This document shows positions 23,046 to 33,400 of a stretch of DNA of 36,737 bases, piece after piece. Where the stretch lies: positions 1 through 36,737 of the forward strand of contig NZ_SRXX01000025.1 in NCBI RefSeq assembly GCF_004804315.1, given 5' to 3'. Every line of letters begins with the position of its first letter. Within the stretch, counting starts at the first letter, position 1. The stretch is from Flagellimonas onchidii. GTDB taxonomy: Bacteria; Bacteroidota; Bacteroidia; Flavobacteriales; Flavobacteriaceae. The notes under the pieces are model-generated. The model searched no databases and was not told the DNA's origin. It saw only the letters and a list, made by a program, of their open reading frames with translations. Position numbers and translations under genes: made by a program.

Positions 23046-23234
23046 TGTAAGATTAATTTTTGCCGGAATTTCTTTTAAAGTTTTAAGTGATTGATAATAT
23101 ATTTTGAAATGGAAGTTCCGTTCATCCATTTTCATGATATCTTTGACATGTACCTTTTTAAGTAAGTTATAGAGAATTTGGGGATGGTAACAAATCTCTA
23201 TAGTCCTAGCAAAGCTATCACCTCTAAGTTTAAA

Positions 23235-25304
23235 TCAATACTCGAACACTATTCCGGTATGCCCTTCTAGTTTTTCAACATTAAAACTGTAGTTGGTTCC
23301 GCTTTTCTCAAAGGCAACAGGTTTCATTGACGGTACGGCATAAATCTTTTTTATTTGCTTATTTAAATCAATGGAAACAGGAACATCATACAATGGGACT
23401 ATATCTTCAATTACCTGAGCTTGGCCACGTTGGTGTGGAGAAGCATAAAGCAAATGCAACACATACCTTTTGTCATCAGGTTGGTGCAGCAGGTTGATCC
23501 GGCCCGCGCTTGGCAGATCTACTTCTACCATGGGCGATGTTCTCAACAATGAAAGGCTGTTGCTGAAAAGGTCCCGATGTACCCTGGCCCCCAATTCAAA
23601 ATAGCCCTTGCTCAAATCACTTGCAATGAAAACAATGTTCCCTTTTTTTGTAACCGCTGGATGTTCTGCATTTTTGGATTGATACGGTGTGTTCTGGTGC
23701 GAGGAATAGGAATTGATTCTGCGGTTAAAAAAAGGTTCGCGCAAATGGGCCAAAACCTCGGTTCCTTTTTCTGTTTCAACACGAAATGAAGGTTCGTAGT
23801 TCAAAAATGGTGAGCGCACCAGGTTTTTTGAAATTTTATCCCCGACAATTGTGTAATCCACATCATATGCTGCCTCTCCTTTGTATTTGACCCCCAAGTC
23901 AAAATGGAATTTCTTGTTCTTTTTGTCCAATGCGCTTTTGCCCATTACCAAAAGTTTGCCTCCATTATCAAGGAAATTCTGTAGCCTTTTGACATCTGTT
24001 GGACCCAATTCCACACCCCCCGAGAGAATGACCACCTCTATTCCAGACCAATCCTTACGGTTACTGGCCATCACAAAATTTATCTGGTTTTCCAACAGCA
24101 TTCGGGTAAGGCCTTCATCAAACTCCTTTTTATTGGCAAACCACATTCCAACGGTTGCCTCATGATCCGCTCCGATACCATAATCCTCAATTTTTTCCAC
24201 ATAATCAAAAGCATACCCTATATTCTGATATGTTCCCATATCCATTTTTCCCGATGGGTGGAGTTGGTCTCCAAAGTTTACATTGGCACCAAAGGCGACC
24301 ATGGAGGCTGCTTCGTACCAAATTGCATCTTTGTGTTTGAATCCTCCAAACTCCCCCCATGCAGTATGGAACTTACCGCTCATTGCCACATAGTCCATAT
24401 CCAAATTGCCGTAGTATTTGGCCCTTAACGGGAACAGATCGTAACCGTCCCAAGTGGTTGGGAGATCTTCCAGGTCCAATTTGGTATTGTATTGTTCCAA
24501 TTGATAATCCAAGCTTTGGGGAATACTGAAATGGGTGGTCCAATTGTAGAATATGGAAGCATCTGGCCTATATTTCTTTACAATTTCACGAGTCTTATCG
24601 AGGAAAACCTTCATTTTTTTAATGTGGTGCCTTTCCACGGCCTTGGCATCGTTTATATCAACCCCATTGGCTTTGAGGTCTTTCATTCCAAGCTCACTAT
24701 AATTAGGGTACTGAAAAGGCACAATGTCAAACCAAAAACCGTCCAGGTCATAATTTTTTGCCAATTCTTCGACCTCGGCCAGTATCAGTTCTAGGTAACC
24801 TCCTTCAGGGGAAAGTGTGGCCCACGAATAGAAGGGGTATAGCTTTTCACCCTTTCGAATATCATCGTCAAGCCCTGACCCGAACCATATCTCTTTTCCG
24901 TTTTTGTCTTTGATGATCCATTCTGGATGTTCCCTTGCATCCTTGGCCGACCAACCAATGGTATAGTAGGCCTGGGCCCTTACACCTATTTCATGACATG
25001 CCTCTATCTGCTCTTTTAAAAGATCAAAATTCAAATGTGGGTGTTTTTTCCCCACTTTGGTTTCATAATATGACCATCCGTGATGCCCTTTTGAAAAAAT
25101 ATTGATGGAGTTGACCTTGGCGGTTTTAAGAGCCTCCTGAAATTGTACCTTGGAAAACTCAGAACCAATGTTCTCAATGAGTTCCGAGGTGTGGAAATCC
25201 AAATGTATCTGTCGGGTACCTTCCCGATTGCTTATTTTATTTTGGGCAAAAGCTGCATATAACCCTAGTAAGGTTATTGCTACAGATGTGAATATTTTTT
25301 TCAT
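23235..25304 (-). CDS. Predicted secreted glycoside hydrolase (GHL6-type TIM barrel)
   Basis: The protein of about 689 residues has a signal peptide (MKKIFTSVAITLLGLYAAFA). The barrel resembles the hypothetical glycosyl hydrolase 6 type, with NIFSKGHHGWSYYETKVG, AYYTIGWSAKD and YDLDGFWFDIVPF; the aspartate in WFDIV is a plausible catalytic nucleophile. The middle part (about 400-470) resembles the glutamine-amidotransferase-like trimerisation domain of GH42 beta-galactosidases (VVILSGGVELGPTDVKRLQNFLDNGGKLLV). A beta-sandwich-like C-terminus follows. It would act on an oligosaccharide in the periplasm or at the surface; specificity is unknown. I prefer the ATG at 25304, although another in-frame ATG lies at 25313. 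It follows the VCBS gene closely and ends the locus. Confidence 0.7.
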   Translation of the reverse strand: MKKIFTSVAITLLGLYAAFAQNKISNREGTRQIHLDFHTSELIENIGSEFSKVQFQEALKTAKVNSINIFSKGHHGWSYYETKVGKKHPHLNFDLLKEQIEACHEIGVRAQAYYTIGWSAKDAREHPEWIIKDKNGKEIWFGSGLDDDIRKGEKLYPFYSWATLSPEGGYLELILAEVEELAKNYDLDGFWFDIVPFQYPNYSELGMKDLKANGVDINDAKAVERHHIKKMKVFLDKTREIVKKYRPDASIFYNWTTHFSIPQSLDYQLEQYNTKLDLEDLPTTWDGYDLFPLRAKYYGNLDMDYVAMSGKFHTAWGEFGGFKHKDAIWYEAASMVAFGANVNFGDQLHPSGKMDMGTYQNIGYAFDYVEKIEDYGIGADHEATVGMWFANKKEFDEGLTRMLLENQINFVMASNRKDWSGIEVVILSGGVELGPTDVKRLQNFLDNGGKLLVMGKSALDKKNKKFHFDLGVKYKGEAAYDVDYTIVGDKISKNLVRSPFLNYEPSFRVETEKGTEVLAHLREPFFNRRINSYSSHQNTPYQSKNAEHPAVTKKGNIVFIASDLSKGYFELGARVHRDLFSNSLSLLRTSPMVEVDLPSAGRINLLHQPDDKRYVLHLLYASPHQRGQAQVIEDIVPLYDVPVSIDLNKQIKKIYAVPSMKPVAFEKSGTNYSFNVEKLEGHTGIVFEY

Positions 25305-25326
25305 AATATGCATTTTAATTAAGCAT

Positions 25327-28300
25327 TTATTGATTAAGTTGGGTCATTGCGATTTTTGAATCACCATTATTCTGATTGTCAAAAGCGATTACTTTTAATT
25401 TATCATCATTAATGGCAAAAATATAAGCTTGCTTATCCCGACCTAGTTTAAGGCCCATAATGTTCTTCACCTCATTATTTAATAGCAAGCCACTTTCTAT
25501 AAAAGACACGGGATGAAATTTTCCATTTTGATTGTTCTTTAATATAAGTCCAACACCCGCATCCATTCGAGGAGTTTCCGCTTCGGTACTATATAAGTTT
25601 CCTGCAACTAACATGTCTTTATAACCATCTCCATCATAATCAAGAAATACAATATCATTAATTGAAGAAAGTTGGGATTCTATCGGCAATGGATGTTTGT
25701 CATATTTTCCGCCTCCTTTATTTTCAAACCAATGATGGGCAAAGGTATTTGCCTTATAATGTATAGATTGTTCCAGCATTTTTTTTCCATAGATATCTTC
25801 CAAGCTAGCGGAAGCAAATAGTTCATATGTCTTAAAATTCTTTTTGATGATTGGTATTTGCTGTGAGGAACATTCTCTTCCCCGTACGGGCAACTTGACT
25901 CCTTTTTTGGTTACACCCAGTACAATATCCTGTCTTTTATTACCATCAAAGTCGTTAACATAAATCTCAAAAGGGGATTTCTTGTTGGTTTTATATTTGC
26001 TGTTTAGCCCAAGGTTTCCGGCAATGATGTCCTTATCGCCATCGTTGTCCAAATCTTCTATTGCCAAACTGTACCACCATCCCAGAGTATTATCCATGTT
26101 CAACTTGTCCGTAATGTTCACAAGATTTTCACCGTCGTTTTCAAAAAACGTCAAAGGCATCCACTCTCCTGTCAATATCAGGTCTACTTTTCCGTCTTCA
26201 TTGTAATCGTGCCACAAAGCATCGGTCACAAGGCCTATTTTCTGAAGCTCTGGCGCTTTTTCCAGAGTTACATCCTTAAACACAACATCGGTATTTTCTC
26301 CTCCCTCATTCCTTAAAAGATAGCTTATGGGTGGTTGAAGGTAATGCCCCGGCTTTATTCTTCCCCCAACGAATAAATCCATGTCCCCATCTCCATCGTA
26401 ATCGGCAGGAACTACTTTTAGCCCACTGGAACTTATTTTTGGCAAAGCACTTTCTGATTTTATGTATCCATCTGGAGTATTGATATATAGGCGATCTTGG
26501 TAATAGGTGTCTTCGAGAGTTATACTATTTCCACCACTCACTACATAAAGATCTTGATCTCCATCATTGTCCGCATCAAAAAATATGGCCCCGGTATCTT
26601 CATAGGTATGGTCTTCATTCCACGGCCCCGGCATTTTTTTAAAACGGCCATTTGGGCTTTGTAGGAACAGTACCTCTTCTTTATTTCGGGCATTTCCAAT
26701 AAAAAAGTCTTCAAGCCCATCATTATTTACATCCCCTACGGCCAATCCTGGCCCTTCTTGTGAGTTCTTATGTGGGAGTAATGGCTCTACTAAAAAATCA
26801 TCATATCCATCCTCAATGTGGACGTAGTCTATTCCGGTCATTGGGGTAATGTCCTTAAATTTGAGTTCTGTTTTTTGTTTGTTCTGGATTTCCTCTGTGG
26901 CTTTGGAATATTCCAATTGTACTGTTTGATTGGGGTTTAAATTTCTTTGGTATTCAACTTTGCCATCAGGCCATATGATTTTTAATTCTTCTATTTTGTT
27001 TTCTTTTCCCAATCCGAAATGTGCTATGGGTTCTATGCTTGATTGAAACCCTCTTGTCAAAGTCTGCTCTACCCATTGTGTAGAATTTTCTGTTGTCAGT
27101 TTAATTTTTGCCCCCATCCCCAAAGGATTCTCAGCAGGACCTTTTAGCTTGATTCTTAAAAAATTACTATTGGAAATATTGTTTTTTAACAAGGTTGCCT
27201 TTTCGTCAATATTGTTTACCACCATGTCCAAATCTCCATCGTTATCTAAATCTCCATAGGCAATTCCATTTGAAAACCCCTTAAGATTTGCATTCCATTT
27301 TTGCGAAACATTTTCAAATGCATAGTTGCCTTTATTCTTGTACAGATAATTTTCAATTGGTGTCACGGGAGCATCATGCATATCTATCTTTTTAGGGACG
27401 ATAGTTGTTGCATTCTCCGTACTTAATAGATCATTATTGTTAACATCCAATCTCATGCCATTGGTAATCACAATATCCTTTAATCCATCGTTGTCAAAAT
27501 CTGCGAACAATGCCCCCCAACTCCAATCTGTAGTGGCCATACCGGTGAGCCGGGCCACATTGCTCATAATTGGAACTCCATCAGAATTAGCACCATTGTT
27601 CACTTGAAGGCTATTTTGCATATACTGATGATGAAATCCTATGGATACTGCATGTTCAAAAGCTTTTTGGTCCATGCTGGCCATATTGGTCTTTGATCTG
27701 TAGTGGTCTTCTGGGGTCATGTCTACTTGTAATAAATCCATTAGGCCATCATTATTGAAATCCGCGGCATCCACACCCATCCCGAACATAGAGGTCTGTT
27801 TGGTCGCCTCTTTCACTATTTCTTTGAAAGTACCATTACCATTGTTTAAATAGAAATAATCTGGAACATTGAAATCATTTGAAATATATAAATCTTGCCA
27901 CCCATCATTATTGAAGTCACAGGCAATGACACCTAATGAAAGACCAAAATTAAGCACCCCTGATTGTTCGGTCATATCAACAAACTTTCCATTTCCTTGA
28001 TTTTTATACAAATGACCCGATTCCTCTTTATTTTTAAACTGCATTTTCTCAAAATAATAGTGATTCGGCTGTGTAAGGGGTATTATTGGGTAATTACATA
28101 CATACAGATCCAAATCCCCATCATTGTCATAATCAAAAAAAGTTGATTGTATGGAATTGCTTTTATCGGCTATTCCATATTCTTCTGCCTTTTCTGTGAA
28201 TGTCAAATCTCCGTTGTTTATAAAAAGTTGATTGGCCGTATTAGTGCCAACACCTGACACGCACACATAGATATCCAGAAGACCATCCATATTTATATCT

Positions 28301-28692
28301 ACCATTGTTGCGCCCGTATACCATCTAGAATCTCCTTGGATTACACCCTTATGACCGATATCATCAAACTTCATGTTACCTTTGTTCAAATAAAGTTTGT
28401 TGGGCACCATATTTCCGGTAAGAAAAACATCTGTCAATCCATCATTGTTGATATCTCCGAGAGCTACTCCGCCACCCATATATATGTAAGGGAAAGTATT
28501 GTAGTTAAGGGTATTGGTAATGGCAATATCATTACTAAATGTAATACCTGAACTAGTAGACTTTAATTGTTCGAATATTATACCTGTACCCTTATCATCT
28601 TTATTGCACTCCAAAAGGGCACAAACCAAAAACATCAATATAGGTTTGAATAGATTGTTCTTTTTTAGCGCTAGAAAAAAATCAGTTATCAT
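25327..28692 (-). CDS. VCBS/FG-GAP repeat protein with ASPIC/UnbV domain, likely lipoprotein
   Basis: The product of about 1121 residues has a hydrophobic N-terminus ending in LECNKDD, a probable but atypical lipobox. It carries many FG-GAP/VCBS calcium-binding repeats of the form DxNxDGxxDLxV (for example DINNDGLTDVFL, DYDNDGDLDLYV, DFNNDGWQDLYI), which build beta-propellers. An ASPIC/UnbV segment lies near the middle (LGMGAKIKLTTENSTQWVEQ, HFGLGKENKIEELKIIWPDG). Such CRTAC1-like proteins are often encoded beside SusC/SusD in marine Bacteroidota and are thought to bind glycans or proteins at the surface. The ATG at 28692 replaces a TTG three codons upstream. It is probably co-transcribed with the glycoside hydrolase 22 bases downstream. 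Confidence 0.8.
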   Translation of the reverse strand: MITDFFLALKKNNLFKPILMFLVCALLECNKDDKGTGIIFEQLKSTSSGITFSNDIAITNTLNYNTFPYIYMGGGVALGDINNDGLTDVFLTGNMVPNKLYLNKGNMKFDDIGHKGVIQGDSRWYTGATMVDINMDGLLDIYVCVSGVGTNTANQLFINNGDLTFTEKAEEYGIADKSNSIQSTFFDYDNDGDLDLYVCNYPIIPLTQPNHYYFEKMQFKNKEESGHLYKNQGNGKFVDMTEQSGVLNFGLSLGVIACDFNNDGWQDLYISNDFNVPDYFYLNNGNGTFKEIVKEATKQTSMFGMGVDAADFNNDGLMDLLQVDMTPEDHYRSKTNMASMDQKAFEHAVSIGFHHQYMQNSLQVNNGANSDGVPIMSNVARLTGMATTDWSWGALFADFDNDGLKDIVITNGMRLDVNNNDLLSTENATTIVPKKIDMHDAPVTPIENYLYKNKGNYAFENVSQKWNANLKGFSNGIAYGDLDNDGDLDMVVNNIDEKATLLKNNISNSNFLRIKLKGPAENPLGMGAKIKLTTENSTQWVEQTLTRGFQSSIEPIAHFGLGKENKIEELKIIWPDGKVEYQRNLNPNQTVQLEYSKATEEIQNKQKTELKFKDITPMTGIDYVHIEDGYDDFLVEPLLPHKNSQEGPGLAVGDVNNDGLEDFFIGNARNKEEVLFLQSPNGRFKKMPGPWNEDHTYEDTGAIFFDADNDGDQDLYVVSGGNSITLEDTYYQDRLYINTPDGYIKSESALPKISSSGLKVVPADYDGDGDMDLFVGGRIKPGHYLQPPISYLLRNEGGENTDVVFKDVTLEKAPELQKIGLVTDALWHDYNEDGKVDLILTGEWMPLTFFENDGENLVNITDKLNMDNTLGWWYSLAIEDLDNDGDKDIIAGNLGLNSKYKTNKKSPFEIYVNDFDGNKRQDIVLGVTKKGVKLPVRGRECSSQQIPIIKKNFKTYELFASASLEDIYGKKMLEQSIHYKANTFAHHWFENKGGGKYDKHPLPIESQLSSINDIVFLDYDGDGYKDMLVAGNLYSTEAETPRMDAGVGLILKNNQNGKFHPVSFIESGLLLNNEVKNIMGLKLGRDKQAYIFAINDDKLKVIAFDNQNNGDSKIAMTQLNQ

Positions 28693-28848
28693 GCACGTCA
28701 AGATTTAAATTTAGTTACAGATAAAGTTTACGAACAAAACCCATTTTACGGAGCCTCATTTACAACTTAAAAATTGTTCGACCATTATAAGAATAATAAT
28801 TGTGGGAACTCAAATTTTTATGGTCATGGGAAAATACAAATAAGACAA

Positions 28849-28867
28849 GCCCCTAAAGTTTAGGGGC
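28849..28867 (-). terminator. Hairpin between susD and the VCBS gene
   Basis: GCCCCTAAA and TTTAGGGGC are perfect 9-base arms around a single base (effective loop of a few bases), 58 bases after the SusD stop. The T-rich sequence after it on the minus strand is weak (TTGTCTTATTTG), so it may attenuate rather than end transcription. That would give high susCD and lower VCBS/hydrolase expression. Confidence 0.45.
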
Positions 28868-28924
28868 CGCCTCATCGAAAAAAAAAACTAACTCAAACTT
28901 ATTCTTTTATTATGCGCACTCATT

Positions 28925-30463
28925 TTAGTTATAAAGTGGGTTTTGATCTAAATTTGGGTTAGAATCCACATCTCTTCTGGGAAGGGGCAAAAATTCAAAC
29001 TTATCTGAATATACTGCACCACTATTGGATTTAAATTCGGAACCCGTGCCAAATCTTTCGCTTAGTATTCCCCATCTCTTTAGATCGAAGAAACGATGGC
29101 CCTCAATGGCCAATTCGCGAACCCTTTCATCCCTGATGGCATCCCTTAGTGCACTTTGATCTAGTCCTGCATATGCTGGCATATCGACTCTTGCCCTAAC
29201 CTGGTTCAATGCATCTAAGGCACTTGCCGAACCTCCACTGACTTCATTTTCTGCTTCTGAATACATTAAAAGGATATCTGCCAATCTTGCAATTCTAAAA
29301 TTATTGGTATCTCCGGACCAACTTCCAGGCGATAATGACCCTTCATTTTCGAAGTTCAAATATTTTCTTACCCAAACTTTGGTAAGATCATCTCCTGTAA
29401 AAGCATCCGCAAAGGCATCTTGATAGACCATAGCTCCAGGATAATCCCATATCAATGTATGCGCAGCTCTTGGATCTTCAAGTCCTCCATTGGTAGTCTG
29501 GGCCAAGAATAGATCTAGTACCCATTGGTTGACACTCATACTCTGTTGACTTGTGTATCCCCTTGGAGCAATGTCTGGTTCCCATGCCTGGCCTCTCCAA
29601 TTGTCGCCGCCTGGGCCTGGCCCCCAACCTCCATTGGGGTTACCATCCAATTGTATTTCAAAGACCGACTCTACATTGTTCACTCCAGTTTCTGTGAAAT
29701 TTTCGTTGTAATCGGCAGTCAAGGTATATAGTCCGGAATCTATGATCTTTTTGAATTCTGTAGCAGCATCTCCCCATTTACCCTGGTACAATAAAGCTCT
29801 CCCCAGCATTGCTGTTACAGCTCCCCAAGTAGCCCTGCCGACTTCGCCACGTGGTGGTGTTTGTGGCAATCCGTTTTGTGCCATCCTTAAATCACTTTCA
29901 ACAGTGGCCCAAAGCTCCGTTTCACTTGATTTTGGTAAAAACAGATCTTCCAATCCCAGTGCTTCCGATAAGGGCATCGGCGCTTCTCCAAATAAATTTA
30001 CTATGTAGAAGTATATAAAGCCTCTTACAAAATGAGCTTCAGCCAAAATTTCTGCTTTTCTGCCCGCATCCATTTCTATATCGGGAACCCGAGCAATTAC
30101 TTGATTGGCAGGAGATATTATGGAATATATCCCAGTCCACAGTTCGTTTAGCCTTGGATTGTCCGGAGTTACAGAAAAGGTCCCTGCATCATTAACAAAG
30201 GCTTGAGGAAATGTATTGGCGATATCCGATCGATGTATCAAATGAATACCTGTCATCATTCTTCCGAACATCCCTATTGTGGGCAAACCTGCATAAACGG
30301 ACACCAATCCTCCTTCGGCATCATCGGCAGTCATCCAAAAAGAGTCTGGAGTTGGTTGGTTCGGGTTAATAAGCTCTAAATCTTCCTCACAACTATTGAA
30401 AGTCGCAGAAAATAGTATTGCCATTGAAAAGGCAATAACCTTTTTAATTTTTTTAATTTTCAT
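28925..30463 (-). CDS. susD: SusD/RagB-family nutrient-binding lipoprotein
   Basis: The 512-residue protein has a lipoprotein signal (MAILFSATFNSC) and the SusD/RagB fold. N-terminal TPR-like helices start after PNQPTPDSFW, and the conserved C-terminal block reads RDERVRELAIEGHRFFDLKRWG. It caps the SusC channel and binds the incoming glycan or peptide at the cell surface. The open frame continues upstream into susC, but the real start is the ATG at 30463, 16 bases after the susC stop, where the lipoprotein signal begins. The ligand is not deducible. Confidence 0.9.
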   Translation of the reverse strand: MKIKKIKKVIAFSMAILFSATFNSCEEDLELINPNQPTPDSFWMTADDAEGGLVSVYAGLPTIGMFGRMMTGIHLIHRSDIANTFPQAFVNDAGTFSVTPDNPRLNELWTGIYSIISPANQVIARVPDIEMDAGRKAEILAEAHFVRGFIYFYIVNLFGEAPMPLSEALGLEDLFLPKSSETELWATVESDLRMAQNGLPQTPPRGEVGRATWGAVTAMLGRALLYQGKWGDAATEFKKIIDSGLYTLTADYNENFTETGVNNVESVFEIQLDGNPNGGWGPGPGGDNWRGQAWEPDIAPRGYTSQQSMSVNQWVLDLFLAQTTNGGLEDPRAAHTLIWDYPGAMVYQDAFADAFTGDDLTKVWVRKYLNFENEGSLSPGSWSGDTNNFRIARLADILLMYSEAENEVSGGSASALDALNQVRARVDMPAYAGLDQSALRDAIRDERVRELAIEGHRFFDLKRWGILSERFGTGSEFKSNSGAVYSDKFEFLPLPRRDVDSNPNLDQNPLYN

Positions 30464-30479
30464 AATAACACTTTTTTTA

Positions 30480-33400
30480 TTAGAAAGATAGTTGAACACC
30501 AAGTAGCACATTTTTGTTCTGTGGATAGGCCCTCCTATCAACACCTGTACCAAAAGGACCTCCACCATTAGAACGACCAATTTCTGGATCATATCCGGTA
30601 TAGTCTGTCAAGGTCAATAGATTTTGACCGCTCAAATAAAATCTAGCTCTGGACAACCCAAGTGTTTCAATATAAGATGATGGCAAGGTATACCCTACCT
30701 GTATATTCTTTAACCTAAGATACGAGCCATCTTCGATAAAAAAGTCCGATGATCTCTTATTGTTTGCCCGGTCTCTAATGGTCAATCGAGGAATATTGGT
30801 ATCAGTATTACCGGGGGTCCATGCATTCAAAACATCGGTAAGCTTTGGTCCACCAGCTCCATCAAGGATATAATGGTATCTTTTGGCATTCCACAGTTCA
30901 TTCCCCACAACACCTTGGAGAAACAAGGTCAGATCAAAGTTTTTGTAAGATGCATTAAAGTTTATCCCATATTCAAAATCTGGGATAGCGTCTCCCAAAA
31001 ACATTCTGTCATCATCATCAATATCACCGTCGTTATCCAAGTCCAGGAAATTAATATCACCCAACTGAACGTCTCCTCCGCCTCTTCCATCAGCATCGAT
31101 TTCGGCTTGGGTTTGATAAAGCCCCTCAACTACATGTCCAAAGAAACTACCTACCGGACGACCGACATCGGTACGGGTAGCAGAAAAGCCCTGTTGCGTA
31201 AAAAATCCCGAAGTTATCGGATTTACACCATCACCCAATGAGGTGACCTCATTTTTTAGGGTATTAAAATTGACATTAACATCAAAATTAAAGCCATCTG
31301 GATTTTCTGCAATGTGCCGGTAAGAGGCCAAGACTTCAAATCCTTTGTTTTCAATGGTGGCCGCATTGTTTATTAATTGACCTCCAAGTCCCCCATGACC
31401 GGGAATAGGCACATTAACCAAAATATCTTCCGATTCTTTTACATAATATTCCATGCCCAGAGATACTTTCCCATCAAAAAGTTGGGCATCCAAACCTATG
31501 TTGGTGGTCTTTGTAGTTTCCCATACCAAATTTGGATTTGCCAATGCTCGAACAATGGCTCCTCCAAGCACCTGACCTCCAACATTATAAAAATTATTGA
31601 TATTCAAGACACTGGCAGTTTGGTAATTAGCTATGTTTTGAGATCCCAATTCTCCATAACTACCCCGAAACTTTAAATAATTAACGATACCATCCTCAGG
31701 AAAAAATGATTCTTCACTAATGGTCCATCCAGCAGAAAAAGAAGGGAACACAGACCAGCGATTGTCCGAACCAAATCTTGAAGAACCGTCCCGTCTTACG
31801 GTGGCACTCAATAGATATTTATTCTTATAGCCATAATTAAGCCTTCCCAAATACGAAAGCAATGCACTTTCCTCTAAACGCCCGAACACATCAGTATTAT
31901 CGTTGGCGGCTTCCAACACCCTAAAATCGTTAAAGTTAAAATCCGTTCCAAGACCTCCAACAGACCTTGTTTCGTTGGTTTGCCTTGTAAAACCGACCAA
32001 TACGTCGATATTATGGTCGTCTGCAATGGTCTTTTTGTAATTTAAGGTGTTTTCTATGAGGATACCGAGGCCACGAGTATATTCTTCCCTTAGTCTAGCA
32101 ACATCATTAAAAGCTTCTTGTGAGGTACTTAAGAAAAAGGTTGGTTCAAAATTAAAATCATTGCGCACAAAATAATTTAGCCCTAAGTTCAGTTTAAAGG
32201 TAAGCCCGTCCATAATTTCAAATTGTGGGGAGACCGATCCGATAATTCTATCCGTTGTAGTTTGGTCATCATTGAGAATGGCCCTTCCATACCAGTTGAT
32301 CCCTCTGGCCACTCCATGTAAATTAGGCTCAATTCCGGCAAATCCGCCTTCATTCTCTTCGTTAAATACCGGAATGGTTGGAATTTCTCCACGTTCTCTT
32401 CCATAAAAAGTGTTCCTGTTAGTAAATGATCTGGAAATAGACAAGTTCTGGGTCATTGAAAACCTTCCCTTACTCAAACTTGTGTTTGCGGTTACATTGT
32501 AACGCTTAAAACCAGAATCGACCACAACACCTTCTTGATCTAAATACTGTCCTGAGATATAGAATGTACCTTTTTCGCCACCTCCAGAAGCGCTAAAGCT
32601 ATAATCTTGAAAAAGTGCGGTATTCAAGGAAAGGTCTTGCCAATCCGTATCTATACTTGGGTCGAAACCGGTGTCGTTGGGCACAGCCCTTGGATCGCCA
32701 TCATTATCCCTCGCTTGGTTATGATAATCCGCATATTGGCGGGCATTGGTAAAATCAAGCAAACTTGTAGGGCTTTGGAAACCCACTTTGGATTCAAATG
32801 TGATGCTAATATCTCCCGATCTTCCATTTTTGGTATTGATCAACACCACTCCATTTGCAGCCCGGCTTCCGTAAATAGCCGCCGCCGCTGCATCTTTTAA
32901 AACACTGATGTTTTCAATATCGTTTGGGTTCAAATAACTGATTTCATCAACAATGTTCCCATCCACCACATATAAGGGCTGGTCATTGCCAAAGGTTCCG
33001 GTACCCCTGATGATTACACTCACACCATCACCGGGTGCGCCACCATTCGCTTCTACCCTTACTCCGGCAGCCCTTCCTTGGAGGAGTGCAGTACTGTTTG
33101 CCGCAGCAATTTTTGTTATCTCGTCGGTAGAAACGGTACTAACAGCACCGGTCAAATCTCTTTTGGATTGCGAACCATATCCTACAACTACAACTTCATC
33201 CAGACCCGCTGCATCTTCGACAAGGGTCACGGTGATATTCGTTTGTCCGGCAATGGACACTTCTTGCGTCGCAAAACCAATATAGGATATTACCAGAGTC
33301 GCATTTTCATCGGCAACTGAAATACTGAAGTTGCCATCAAAATCGGTTTGTGTTCCATTAGTGGTTCCTTTTTCAATTATGCTTGCCCCAGGAAGCGGCT

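Noticed and set aside
25327..28692. Repeated GAxGGxGAT-type DNA pattern as a possible repeat array or CRISPR
   Set aside because: The periodic pattern encodes the DxNxDG calcium loops of the VCBS protein; units are not identical and have no spacers. No CRISPR array is visible in the window.
30464..30592. Longer N-terminus for SusD reaching into susC
   Set aside because: The extra 43 residues are a shadow of the susC 3' end; the lipoprotein signal begins at the ATG at 30463.
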